Source of the DNA: Chitinophaga pinensis
GTDB taxonomy: Bacteria; Bacteroidota; Bacteroidia; Flavobacteriales_D; Crocinitomicaceae
Length of the DNA: 19,716 bases
Direction of reading: 5' to 3'
NCBI GenBank assembly: GCA_945870115.1
Contig: CAMBRH010000020.1
Location: forward strand, 1-19,716
Shown: positions 6,924 to 14,970 of the stretch, piece after piece
Position numbering within the stretch: position 1 is the first letter of the stretch
Layout: each line of letters begins with the position of its first letter
Position numbers and translations under genes: made by a program
The notes under the pieces: model-generated
The model's input: the letters and a program-made list of their open reading frames with translations, nothing else
Database searches by the model: none
What the model was told of the DNA's origin: nothing

Positions 6924-8018
6924 ATGGAAAATTTGAAATTTAGTCTTTTAGTATTAATGATGTTTTGTGTAATTTCTTTGCATTCACAAGTATTTAAACC
7001 TTTTCAAGAAGGTTCATTCTGGGGAATAAAAATGAAGGATTCAATTTATTTAGCTGCAAATTTTGATGAAATTTATCAGGATAAAACCAATAAAAATCTT
7101 TTGCACACTAAAAAAAATGGATTATACGGTATTTTTGAGTTTGAATATAAACCAAAAGAAATAAAACCAATAAGTCAAGTTGAATTAAAATATGCTGGTT
7201 TGGCCAGATTTGAAATGTATTATTATGAAAAATATTACCAATACATTGATTCTAAAGGCAATAAATTGTTTATTAGTTGGAGTTCAAAATTTAACCTAAA
7301 ATGCAACCCGGAAACATTGTTTGCTCAAAAAAAAGGTAAATTCTTTTATTTATATGGTTTAGATTCAATAGGAAGTAAAAATAAAGCGCTTAAAAGTTTA
7401 GATTCAAAATTTTTGTATTTGGAACAAACGAGATTTAAGTTAACCTTTATTGCACAAAGTTTGAATAAAAAATTTGGCTTAATAAATTGCCTTGGAGACA
7501 CACTTCTTCCTTTTGAATATTCTTCTTTAGATTTTTTTGATTATGATGGAGATGGTAACCATCATATTTTATTAGGTGTTGATAAGAAAAAAGTGTTATT
7601 TAATTTTACCTTAAAGAAAATTCAACCATATTATTTTGATGAAATTGAGAAATTAAGTCCCTCAAGTTATTCAAATCTTTTTATCACCAAATCTAATGGG
7701 AAATACGGATTGTTTTGCATAGATGATGGTTTTGATGTATTTCCAAATGAATTTGAGAAAATTTTTATCGTTAACAAAGATAAATCTGATTATTATAAAT
7801 ATATCATTGGTTTTAAAAATAGCAAATATTATGCACTGACCTTGAAAGGTTTATTTTTAAATAAAAGCAATTTACCTTTTCAATTAAAAGAATATGATTT
7901 TATTCAAAATAATTTTGGTTTAATAAAAAATGGAGACAATTATGATTTTTATCAGCTAAAAGATCACACTTTTGTAAAGTCCATGAATCAAAACGTAGTA
8001 GATTTAAATGAGAAATAA
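6924..8018 (+). CDS. Secreted WG-repeat-like protein of unknown function
   Basis: 364 residues. The N-terminus (ENLKFSLLVLMMFCVISLHSQ) is a clear signal peptide with cleavage expected near residue 22. The mature part contains several WG/YG-type repeat cores: FWGIK (32-36), KKNGLYGIFE (63-72), NKKFGLINCLGDTLLPFEYS (181-200) and SNGKYGLFCIDDG (257-269). These follow the usual form of a (W/Y/F)G turn, then a strand, then a P-x-x-(Y/F) phrase. A DYDGDGN loop (206-212) resembles a calcium-binding DxDxDG loop. WG-repeat proteins are common in Bacteroidota, are predicted beta-propeller-like, and mostly have no known role. No T9SS sorting domain or lipoprotein cysteine is visible, so a periplasmic location is likely. 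It lies downstream of the polysaccharide cassette but has its own 121-base leader, so co-regulation is uncertain. Confidence 0.6.
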   Translation: MENLKFSLLVLMMFCVISLHSQVFKPFQEGSFWGIKMKDSIYLAANFDEIYQDKTNKNLLHTKKNGLYGIFEFEYKPKEIKPISQVELKYAGLARFEMYYYEKYYQYIDSKGNKLFISWSSKFNLKCNPETLFAQKKGKFFYLYGLDSIGSKNKALKSLDSKFLYLEQTRFKLTFIAQSLNKKFGLINCLGDTLLPFEYSSLDFFDYDGDGNHHILLGVDKKKVLFNFTLKKIQPYYFDEIEKLSPSSYSNLFITKSNGKYGLFCIDDGFDVFPNEFEKIFIVNKDKSDYYKYIIGFKNSKYYALTLKGLFLNKSNLPFQLKEYDFIQNNFGLIKNGDNYDFYQLKDHTFVKSMNQNVVDLNEK

Positions 8019-8046
8019 TACTTTAAGTTACAATTTGTTTTAAATC

Positions 8047-10011
8047 TTAATTCCCAGCAATTGTTACGAATCCTTGATATTCATACGGTTTACCGTTTTT
8101 TAATTCGCCAGACAATAAAATAAAATAAACTCCATCAGTACATTTCTTTTGTGTTTGTAAATCTATTCCGTTCCATAAATACAAAGGTTTTTCTGCATTT
8201 TTTGTCCCTTCGGAAACACTAATTCCCCATCTGTTTAAGATTGTTACATTAAAATTTTTGAAATTATCACTGAATAAGTTTAAAATAGAATTTGTTGTTT
8301 CTCCTCCAGGATTTGTGATAATGTTTGGAACAATCACTTCAATATTATCTAATTCTATTGTTTTAATAATCGTATCAGAACATAATCCGTTAAAAGCTAT
8401 TAATTGCACTATATTACTATTTTCTGTTGGAAAGAAAATAGGATTTTCTATAGTCGATTGTTCAGTTTGATTAATAAGCCAATCTAAATTTGAATAATTC
8501 AAAGATTCATTTGTCAATTGAACCGAATATCCACTGGAAATTTCACTTATTTCGTATGAAAATAATGCTGTCGGATTTTCTAAAACATGAATGACGTTTG
8601 CAAAATTGTAAGAATTTGTGCAATTATCAGCAGAAATAATCGTGATTTGAAAACTGTAATCTCCGACGGAATCATTTATGTAATTTACTTGATTTTGATT
8701 TAAAAAAGTTGTTCCGTCACTAAAAGTCCAAGTTAAATTTGAATTTAATTGATTTGGAATTGCATCTAATATAAAATTTCCCGGTACACAGGCACTTGAA
8801 TCAAAGGGTAAAAGATCTAAAGTTGGAGTTGGTAAAATAGAAATTACAACGCTATCTCGGTATTTACATTGAGGAATATTACTCACTTCACACCAATATA
8901 AGCCCGCTGTAGATACTTGCTTTGTTGCACTAGTACTTCCATTTTCCCATAAGTAAGTATTCCAAATACTGTTGTTCACATCTTTTAAAAGCATGTTCTG
9001 ACCTTGACAAAAGCTAGAATCAATACCTAAACTTATTGGAAGTGAATTGTCATAAGTTAAATTAAAAGTTGACTCATAATTTTTATTATTAAATTCAACA
9101 TGTAACTCATAAACTCCATTTTCATTTGCAAAAAAACTAGTATCAGTTAATGGAAATCCCAAAGTATTATTCCAGTAAAGTAAAGAGTCATCTGATGGAG
9201 AATTCCAATAATATTCTGTCAAATTTTCATGAAAATAGTTTACTAAAGCAGAATCATTGTAACAAACAATTTGGTCTGGAAGTTCAATCATCAATTTTGG
9301 AAAACAAATTTGGTGTAAGTTTGTCATTCCACCTGTTGAGGCTGTAAATCCCCATATAACCTGAGAATTCCCATTAAATACTGTGTTAATTATATCTTGA
9401 TTGAAAGTAAACCGCAAATTTCCATCAAAATACATGGATAAATTTTGTGTAACAGGATCCCAAACGATTCGTGAATTATGAAAATTATTATCCTCAATAT
9501 TAGAATTGTTAGGTAAAAGTGAAATTGCTGGAACTGCCGGTGGATTTGTTACATTTGCATTGATAACTAATTGTGTATGATCTTCTTGTATGTCGAAATA
9601 TTCATTATTGAAAAATGAGTCAAATTCGATTGCAATTGAAGGAAAAATTCCTTGTGTTCCATTAGCAGTTCCATAACCTAAAGCACCACCTTCTTCACCG
9701 TAAGTATTGGAGTTTGGATCTCTTAACAAGAATGAGAATCCATCCGCACCTCCATCATTGGCTCCTATAAACATGCAAAAGGTTGCATCAAATGCTAGAT
9801 TCAAATCGATGGTATCTAAATCCCAAACTGCTCCTTGTTGCCAATTTGTATTTTCGGTTAATGTAAAACAAGCTTCTGCGTCTACACAATTAATATTTGG
9901 AATGGTGGGCACATTATAAGCGCCGCCAATCGTCTGAAAAGGCTGACAAATCGATATGCTTGAATTTATTAGAAAAGCAAATATTGCAATTATTTTTTTA
10001 GATTTCATCAT
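8047..10011 (-). CDS. Secreted L-type lectin-like multidomain protein with T9SS type B sorting domain
   Basis: 654 residues from the ATG at 10011-10009, with a second ATG at 10008. The signal peptide is MMKSKKIIAIFAFLINSSIS, followed by CQ. Residues about 24-240 resemble an L-type (legume/concanavalin-like) lectin: ANDGGADGFSFLLRDP, GGALGYG, then SIAIEFDS and DHTQLVINANV, the usual order of ligand-loop motifs. Residues about 245-555 are two or more Ig/PKD-like segments (for example LWENGSTSATKQVSTAGLYW and TWTFSDGTTFL). The last 95 residues match the gliding-motility-associated type B C-terminal domain: VTILNRWGISV, then LWNG, DGVYFILL and YQGFVTIAGN. It is therefore a likely type IX secretion cargo, exposed at the surface or released, that binds carbohydrate. 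A GTG at 10047 would lengthen the frame by 12 codons but overlaps the predicted -7 box, so it is rejected. It converges with the WG-repeat gene. Confidence 0.8.
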   Translation of the reverse strand: MMKSKKIIAIFAFLINSSISICQPFQTIGGAYNVPTIPNINCVDAEACFTLTENTNWQQGAVWDLDTIDLNLAFDATFCMFIGANDGGADGFSFLLRDPNSNTYGEEGGALGYGTANGTQGIFPSIAIEFDSFFNNEYFDIQEDHTQLVINANVTNPPAVPAISLLPNNSNIEDNNFHNSRIVWDPVTQNLSMYFDGNLRFTFNQDIINTVFNGNSQVIWGFTASTGGMTNLHQICFPKLMIELPDQIVCYNDSALVNYFHENLTEYYWNSPSDDSLLYWNNTLGFPLTDTSFFANENGVYELHVEFNNKNYESTFNLTYDNSLPISLGIDSSFCQGQNMLLKDVNNSIWNTYLWENGSTSATKQVSTAGLYWCEVSNIPQCKYRDSVVISILPTPTLDLLPFDSSACVPGNFILDAIPNQLNSNLTWTFSDGTTFLNQNQVNYINDSVGDYSFQITIISADNCTNSYNFANVIHVLENPTALFSYEISEISSGYSVQLTNESLNYSNLDWLINQTEQSTIENPIFFPTENSNIVQLIAFNGLCSDTIIKTIELDNIEVIVPNIITNPGGETTNSILNLFSDNFKNFNVTILNRWGISVSEGTKNAEKPLYLWNGIDLQTQKKCTDGVYFILLSGELKNGKPYEYQGFVTIAGN

Positions 10012-10046
10012 GATTTTATATATTGTCATATTGACACTTAGCGCCA

Positions 10047-10054
10047 CAAATATA
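10047..10054 (-). promoter_or_regulatory. Predicted -7 box of the lectin-like gene
   Basis: On the minus strand TATATTTG (10054-10047) fully matches TAnnTTTG. Transcription would start near 10044, giving a leader of about 33 bases to the ATG at 10011. No TTG stands at -33, so this is a one-part match. Its overlap with the GTG at 10047 is the main reason to reject that codon as a start. Confidence 0.45.
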
Positions 10055-10099
10055 TTAAAAATTTGGCATAATATTAAATTTGTTTATATTTTTTTTTAG

Positions 10100-10109
10100 T
10101 TGTTAACAA
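10100..10109. promoter_or_regulatory. 10-base palindrome in the lectin/nuo divergent spacer
   Basis: TTGTTAACAA is a perfect palindrome with the same TGTTAACA core as the one at 825-836. Its centre is about 57 bases upstream of the -7 box of the lectin-like gene, close to the 54 bases seen at bshC. It may be a shared regulator site; chance cannot be excluded. Confidence 0.25.
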
Positions 10110-10230
10110 AATCGTTTCTATGTAGCCAAGATTTGTATTCATCGTTCATAATTCCTTACTCATAATTGTTTTAATTATATTTTTAAAATTAAGTATTGCC
10201 ATTAAAAGAAATAATATTATTTTTACAGCC

Positions 10231-10238
10231 TATTTTTG
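10231..10238 (+). promoter_or_regulatory. Candidate -7 box of the nuo operon
   Basis: TATTTTTG matches TAnnTTTG and lies 8 bases before the ATG chosen for nuoA (10247). No TTG is present at the expected -33 distance; the nearest, at 10196, is 32 bases away. The leader would be only a few bases long. No other full match was seen on this strand in the 235-base spacer. Confidence 0.35.
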
Positions 10239-10246
10239 GCTCACTT

Positions 10247-10618
10247 ATGGTAAATTCAAATTATGGGGATTACTTCCCGCTTGTAATTCAGGCAGTTGTA
10301 GCTTTAGGCTTCGTTGTGTCAACTTTGATTGCAACGCATTATCTTGGTCCTAAATTAAAATCTAAAACTAAAAATGCAAACTGGGAATGTGGAATCGAAT
10401 CCGATGGTGATGCTCGTTTTCCTGTTTCTATTCGTTATTTCATGACTGCTATTCTTTTCGTTTTATTTGATGTAGAGGTGATTTTTTTCTACCCTTACGC
10501 AGTAAATTTTAAAGCCTTAGAACTAGAAGGACTTTTAGCTGTTATTATGTTTGTAGCCTTTTTCTTAATAGGCTTTTTATATGTTTACAAAAAAGGTGCA
10601 TTAGAATGGGAAAAATAG
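10247..10618 (+). CDS. nuoA: NADH-quinone oxidoreductase subunit A
   Basis: 123 residues with three membrane helices, part of the proton-pumping arm of complex I. The loop WECGIESDGDARFPVSIRYF is the family signature, containing the cysteine of the conserved ECG loop near the quinone site. FDVEVIFFYPYAVNF is the second hallmark. The frame stays open back to a TTG at 10196, but homologues start directly before the first helix, so MVNSNYGDYFPL is preferred. A -7 box also lies between the two. It opens the nuo operon, and its 3' end overlaps nuoB by 13 bases. Confidence 0.93.
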   Translation: MVNSNYGDYFPLVIQAVVALGFVVSTLIATHYLGPKLKSKTKNANWECGIESDGDARFPVSIRYFMTAILFVLFDVEVIFFYPYAVNFKALELEGLLAVIMFVAFFLIGFLYVYKKGALEWEK

Positions 10619-11148
10619 AAGATTTACAAACAATCAACGGAGAAGGTTATCAACTTTCTCGCTTAGAGCATGTTCTTGCAACAGCAAGAGCAAATTCAGT
10701 TTGGCCTTTGCCTTTCGCAACTTCATGTTGTGGTATCGAATACATGGCTACTATGGGAAGTAATTATGATTTAGCTCGTTTTGGGATGGAAAGAATGTCA
10801 TTTTCTCCTCGTCAAGCGGATTTATTAATAGTTGCTGGAACAATCTCCAAAAAATTAGGACCAATCTTGAAAAAAGTTTACGAACAAATGGCTGAACCAA
10901 AATGGGTTCTTTCAGTTGGTGCCTGTGCTTCATCAGGAGGGATTTTTGATACGTACTCAGTTTTACAAGGAATTGATAGAATAATTCCTGTTGATGTTTA
11001 TGTACCAGGGTGCCCACCGCGTCCAGAACAAATTATTGATGGAATTATCAGAATTCACGAATTAGTGAAAAATGAACCTTTGAGAAGAAGGTATTCTGAA
11101 GAATATAAACATTTGTTGCACGACCATAATATTGAAACAAATGAGTGA
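10606..11148 (+). CDS. nuoB: NADH-quinone oxidoreductase subunit B
   Basis: 180 residues, the usual length. It carries the ligands of terminal cluster N2: the tandem C41-C42 in FATSCCGIEYMA, C107 in VGACASSGG, and C136 in VPGCPPRPEQ. N2 passes electrons to quinone at the junction of the peripheral and membrane arms. The ATG lies inside the end of nuoA and the stop overlaps nuoC by 8 bases, consistent with coupled translation. Confidence 0.97.
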   Translation: MGKIEDLQTINGEGYQLSRLEHVLATARANSVWPLPFATSCCGIEYMATMGSNYDLARFGMERMSFSPRQADLLIVAGTISKKLGPILKKVYEQMAEPKWVLSVGACASSGGIFDTYSVLQGIDRIIPVDVYVPGCPPRPEQIIDGIIRIHELVKNEPLRRRYSEEYKHLLHDHNIETNE

Positions 11149-11653
11149 TTTTACATTAAATAATGAAACAGTTTTAGAAAGAATTTCTGCTCATTTTGGT
11201 GATGCAATTCTTTCTAGCGAAACTCCATATGATTTACTTACTTTAGTTGTTGAACCAACTAGAGTGCACGATTTAATCAAATTCTTAAAAGAAGATGAAG
11301 CACTTCAAATCTCTTTTTTAACTTTATTAGGTGGAATTCATTTTCCAGATAATAAAGGAAAAGAATTAGGCGTAAATTATCATTTACATAGTTTAATTCA
11401 CAATTTCAGAATTAGATTGAAGATTTATTTTTCAATTGAAAATCCTGAAGTTGACTCGATTGTAGATTTATATGTTGGTGCTAACTGGCAAGAAAGAGAA
11501 ACTTATGACTTTTTTGGAATTACTTTCAAAGGTCATCCAAATATGACAAGAATTTTAAACGAAGACGATATGGATTATTTCCCAATGAGAAAAGAATATC
11601 ATTTGGAAGATGCAACGCGTGAAGATAAAGATGATCGCTTCTTCGGAAGATAA
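11141..11653 (+). CDS. nuoC: NADH-quinone oxidoreductase subunit C (30 kDa)
   Basis: 170 residues. The signature WQERETYDFFGITFKGHPNM and the end of the chain (YFPMRKEYHLED) identify the 30 kDa subunit of the quinone-reducing module, which packs against NuoD and NuoB. nuoC and nuoD are separate here, not fused as in Escherichia coli. An in-frame TTG at 11132 would add three residues, but the ATG at 11141 (MSDFTLNN) is the ordinary choice; it overlaps the nuoB stop. Confidence 0.95.
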   Translation: MSDFTLNNETVLERISAHFGDAILSSETPYDLLTLVVEPTRVHDLIKFLKEDEALQISFLTLLGGIHFPDNKGKELGVNYHLHSLIHNFRIRLKIYFSIENPEVDSIVDLYVGANWQERETYDFFGITFKGHPNMTRILNEDDMDYFPMRKEYHLEDATREDKDDRFFGR

Positions 11654-11664
11654 ATTGAGGAATT

Positions 11665-12915
11665 ATGAGTAATTGGATCGAAGAAGAAAAATCATCGCTT
11701 TTGAAAAGCAATCAAAATGAAAAACCTCAATTGTCTAAAGAAACAATTGATGGAGATATTGCAACCCTAAACTTAGGGCCAACTCACCCTGCAACACACG
11801 GTATTTTTCAAAATATCTTGCGCGTTGATGGTGAGAAAATTTTGTCATCCGAACAAACTGTAGGGTACATTCACCGTGCATTTGAAAAATTGGCTGAAAG
11901 AAGACCTTTTAATCAAATCACACCAATCACTGACAGATTAAACTATTGTTCTTCACCAATCAATAATATTGGTTGGGAAATGACAGTTGAAAAATTAATT
12001 CAAGCTGAAATTCCAAAACGTGTTGATTATATGCGTGTTATCATCATGGAATTGGCTCGTATTGCAGATCATTTGGTTTGTAATTCAGTTGTTGGTGTTG
12101 ATACTGGTGCTTTAACTGGTTTTACTTACGTTTTTCAAGAAAGAGAAAAAATCTACGAACTTTTTGAAGAAGTTTGTGGTGCTCGTTTAACAACAAATAT
12201 TGGAAGAATTGGAGGTTTTGAAAGAGATTTCTCACCGACGTTTCACTATAAATTAAAAGAATTTTTAAGAACTTTCCCAAAAGTTTTTAATGAATTTGAT
12301 TCTTTACTAGCAAGAAACAGAATTTTCATGGATAGAACCATGAAAGCTGGACCAATTTCTGGTGAAAGAGCATTGGAATATGGTTTTGTAGGTCCAAATT
12401 TAAGAGCCGCAGGAATTGATTACGATGTTCGTTCAATGAATCCTTATAGTTCTTATCAAGATTTTGATTTTATTATTCCTGTTGGGGTTAATGGAGATAC
12501 TTACGACCGTTTCATGGTTCGTCAAGAAGAAATCCGCCAAAGTTTAAGAATTATCGAACAAGCTGCGAAAAACATTCCAGAAGGAAGTTTCAAAGCTGAT
12601 TTACCTGATTTTTACCTTCCTCCAAAAGAGAAAGTTTACAATAACATGGAAGCATTAATTTATCACTTTAAAATCGTGATGGGTGAAACGCCAATTCCAG
12701 CGGGAGAAGTTTACCACAGCGTTGAAGGTGGAAATGGAGAATTAGGATATTATTTAGTAAGTGACGGTGGTAGAACACCTTACAGACTTCAATTCAGAAG
12801 ACCTTGTTTTATTTACTACCAAGCATATCCAGAAATGATTACTGGTTCAACTATTAGTGATGCAGTTTTGACTTTAAGTAGTTTAAATGTAATTGCAGGA
12901 GAACTAGACGCTTAG
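11665..12915 (+). CDS. nuoD: NADH-quinone oxidoreductase subunit D (49 kDa)
   Basis: 416 residues. NLGPTHPATHG (36-46) and TDRLNY (89-94) supply the conserved histidine and tyrosine of the quinone headgroup site. YIHRAFEKLAE (68-78) and the C-terminal IAGELD are also family hallmarks. NuoD descends from the large subunit of NiFe hydrogenases, but the nickel-binding cysteines are absent, as expected. A GAGG at 11657-11660, four bases before the ATG, is one of the few Shine-Dalgarno-like sites in the operon. A 91-base gap with repeats follows. Confidence 0.97.
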   Translation: MSNWIEEEKSSLLKSNQNEKPQLSKETIDGDIATLNLGPTHPATHGIFQNILRVDGEKILSSEQTVGYIHRAFEKLAERRPFNQITPITDRLNYCSSPINNIGWEMTVEKLIQAEIPKRVDYMRVIIMELARIADHLVCNSVVGVDTGALTGFTYVFQEREKIYELFEEVCGARLTTNIGRIGGFERDFSPTFHYKLKEFLRTFPKVFNEFDSLLARNRIFMDRTMKAGPISGERALEYGFVGPNLRAAGIDYDVRSMNPYSSYQDFDFIIPVGVNGDTYDRFMVRQEEIRQSLRIIEQAAKNIPEGSFKADLPDFYLPPKEKVYNNMEALIYHFKIVMGETPIPAGEVYHSVEGGNGELGYYLVSDGGRTPYRLQFRRPCFIYYQAYPEMITGSTISDAVLTLSSLNVIAGELDA

Positions 12916-12924
12916 AAAGTTAAG

Positions 12925-12948
12925 AGTGAAAAATGAAAAGTGAAAAAT
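12925..12948 (+). repeat. AGTGAAAA/AATGAAAA degenerate tandem repeat
   Basis: Three near-copies of an (A)RTGAAAA unit lie directly after the nuoD stop: AGTGAAAA at 12925, an AATGAAA variant near 12932, and AGTGAAAA at 12939. It is non-coding and purine-rich. I recall similar runs between genes in other flavobacteria; the function is unknown. Confidence 0.45.
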
Positions 12949-12960
12949 AAAATTCAAGCA

Positions 12961-12987
12961 AACTTTGCGTCTTAGCGACTTTGCGAG
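12961..12987 (+). repeat. CTTTGCG-type repeat cluster, nuoD-nuoE gap
   Basis: Three units at 8-base spacing (CTTTGCG at 12963, CTTAGCG at 12971, CTTTGCG at 12979) lie about 20 bases before the nuoE start. The same unit is found four times in the nuoF-nuoG gap (14912-14952). No coding sense or hairpin is apparent. Confidence 0.6.
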
Positions 12988-13006
12988 AAAAATTAATTAA
13001 TAAAAA

Positions 13007-13555
13007 ATGAGTTCACACGTACATATTCCAATATCTGAAAGACATAGCGAAAAGCCCGTTTTCAGTCCTGAAAAAATGGCTGAGGTTCAACGTGTCATTA
13101 ATGAGTATCCTGAAGGGAAATCAAAAAGTGCTGTTATTCGTATTTTGCATTTTGCTGAAGACGAATTTGGTGGATGGTTAAGCATTGAAACAATGGATTA
13201 TGTTGCAGAAATTCTAAATATCGAGCCAATCGAAGTTTATGAAGTTGCAACTTTTTATACGATGTTTAATGTTGAACCAATTGGAAAATATGTTTTCGAA
13301 GTTTGTCGAACAGGACCATGTATGTTGGTTGGAAGCGACAATACTATCGAGTATATTGAGAATAAATTAGATATTAAAGTTGGTGAAACAACTAAAGATA
13401 AAATGTTTACTTTAAAAACGGCTGAATGTCTTGGAGCATGTGGTTACGGACCAATGTTACAATGTGGAAAAAAATACCACGAGCATTTAACGAAAGAAAA
13501 AGTAGATACATTAATTGATGCTTACAGAGCGGGTAATACAAATATTGAAATCTAA
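13007..13555 (+). CDS. nuoE: NADH-quinone oxidoreductase subunit E (24 kDa)
   Basis: 182 residues, a thioredoxin-fold protein with the [2Fe-2S] cluster N1a. Ligands are C100 and C105 in VCRTGPCMLVG, and C141 and C145 in AECLGACGYGP. It belongs to the NADH dehydrogenase module with NuoF and NuoG. The conserved VATFYTMF segment (80-87) is present. The stop shares one base with the nuoF ATG (TAATG). The repeat-bearing gap upstream means nuoE may rely on re-initiation or an internal promoter. Confidence 0.97.
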   Translation: MSSHVHIPISERHSEKPVFSPEKMAEVQRVINEYPEGKSKSAVIRILHFAEDEFGGWLSIETMDYVAEILNIEPIEVYEVATFYTMFNVEPIGKYVFEVCRTGPCMLVGSDNTIEYIENKLDIKVGETTKDKMFTLKTAECLGACGYGPMLQCGKKYHEHLTKEKVDTLIDAYRAGNTNIEI

Positions 13556-14904
13556 TGGGAAGAAGATTGTTGTTAGAACACGATGCTGTTCCAGGAATAG
13601 AAACGTTTGATGTTTATAGAAAACACGGTGGTTACCGTTCTGTTGAAAAAGCATTAAAAACGATGTCGCCACAAGAAGTTGTTGAACAAGTTCAACTTGC
13701 TGGTTTGAGAGGACGTGGTGGTGCAGGATTTCCTACAGGAATGAAATGGTCTTTCTTGGCTAAACCAGAAGGCGTTCCAAGATATTTATTATGCAATGCA
13801 GATGAATCTGAGCCAGGAACTTTCAAAGATCGCTACTTGATGGAAAAAATTCCTCATTTATTGATTGAAGGAATGATAACTTCAAGTTACGCTTTAGGAT
13901 GTAATTTGTCTTTCATCTATATTCGTGGAGAATATATGTGGATTTTAGAAATTCTTGAAAAGGCAATCGCTGAAGCTTATGCCAAAGGATTTTTAGGAAA
14001 AAATATTTTAGGTTCTGGTTTTGATTTAGATTTACGTGTTGCTCCAGGTGGAGGTGCATATATTTGTGGAGAAGAAACTGCATTGATTGAATCTTTAGAA
14101 GGAAAACGTGGAAATCCTAGAATTAAGCCACCATTTCCAGCTGTTAAAGGTTTGTGGGGATGTCCAACCGTTGTTAATAATGTTGAAAGTTTAGCTGCTG
14201 TCGTTCCAATTGTGAATGACGGTGGAGAAGAATATGCAAAAATTGGTGTTGGAAAAAGTACTGGTACTAAATTAATTTCTGCTTGTGGAAACTTGGCTCG
14301 TCCAGGTGTTTATGAGATTGAAATGGGAATGACTGTTGAAGAATTTATTTACGGAGACGATTGGTGTCGAGGAATTGCAAATGGTAAAAAGTTAAAAGCT
14401 TTTGTTCCAGGAGGTTCGTCAGTTCCAATTTTGCCACATTATTTAGTTACTAAAACCGCTGCCGGAGATGACCGTATCATGAGTTACGAAGGTTTGTCTG
14501 AAGGTGGTTTCGCAACTGGTTCAATGCTTGGTTCAGGAGGATTTATCGTTTTCGATGAAGATCAATGTATCGTTAGAAATACATGGAATTTTGCTCGTTT
14601 TTACGCGCATGAATCTTGTGGACAATGTTCTCCTTGTCGTGAAGGAACAGCTTGGATGGAAAAAGTACTACACAGACTTGAAAATGGTCAAGGAAATATG
14701 CGTGACATTGATTTGTTAGCTGAAATCAACAAAAAAATTGAAGGAAATACAATTTGTCCACTTGGAGATGCTGCTGCTTGGCCAGTTGCTGCTGCAATTC
14801 GTCACTTTAGAGATGAATTTGAATGGCATGTAAATCAGCCAATTGAATCACAAAAAAGAAATTATGGGCTTTCGAAAGAAATTTCGTTTGCTACTAACAT
14901 ATAA
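13555..14904 (+). CDS. nuoF: NADH-quinone oxidoreductase subunit F (51 kDa)
   Basis: 449 residues, carrying the FMN and NADH sites and cluster N3. GLRGRGGAGFPTGMKW (50-65) is the nucleotide-binding glycine-rich loop. LLCNADESEPGTFKDR and APGGGAYICGEETALIES are the flavin-binding motifs. Cluster N3 ligands are C355, C358 and C361 in ESCGQCSPCREG, plus C401 in NTICPLGDAAAW. It accepts hydride from NADH and passes electrons to the NuoG clusters. A 66-base gap with a CTTTGCG repeat cluster separates it from nuoG. Confidence 0.97.
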   Translation: MGRRLLLEHDAVPGIETFDVYRKHGGYRSVEKALKTMSPQEVVEQVQLAGLRGRGGAGFPTGMKWSFLAKPEGVPRYLLCNADESEPGTFKDRYLMEKIPHLLIEGMITSSYALGCNLSFIYIRGEYMWILEILEKAIAEAYAKGFLGKNILGSGFDLDLRVAPGGGAYICGEETALIESLEGKRGNPRIKPPFPAVKGLWGCPTVVNNVESLAAVVPIVNDGGEEYAKIGVGKSTGTKLISACGNLARPGVYEIEMGMTVEEFIYGDDWCRGIANGKKLKAFVPGGSSVPILPHYLVTKTAAGDDRIMSYEGLSEGGFATGSMLGSGGFIVFDEDQCIVRNTWNFARFYAHESCGQCSPCREGTAWMEKVLHRLENGQGNMRDIDLLAEINKKIEGNTICPLGDAAAWPVAAAIRHFRDEFEWHVNQPIESQKRNYGLSKEISFATNI

Positions 14905-14911
14905 CAAAAAT

Positions 14912-14952
14912 ACTTTGCGAAATTTGCGATATCTTTTGCGAACTTTGCGTTT
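14912..14952 (+). repeat. CTTTGCG-type repeat cluster, nuoF-nuoG gap
   Basis: Four TTTGCG units at 14914, 14923, 14935 and 14944 alternate at 9, 12 and 9 bases. The cluster is related to the one at 12961-12987 and again sits just upstream of a nuo start codon, here 18 bases before the nuoG ATG. It is transcribed with the operon. Confidence 0.6.
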
Positions 14953-14970
14953 AAATAAAACAAACGAATT

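Noticed and set aside
8019..8046. Possible terminator hairpin between the convergent WG-repeat and lectin-like genes
   Set aside because: Only weak AT-only complementarity (TTTAA/TTAAA) is visible, with no G-C stem or U-tract, so it is not listed as a terminator.
10162..10178. ATAATT-GTTTT-AATTAT inverted repeat upstream of nuoA
   Set aside because: It is entirely AT, short and in a very AT-rich spacer, so chance is the simplest explanation.
10751..11017. 88-codon minus-strand frame
   Set aside because: It is antisense to nuoB, which has all N2 ligands on the plus strand.
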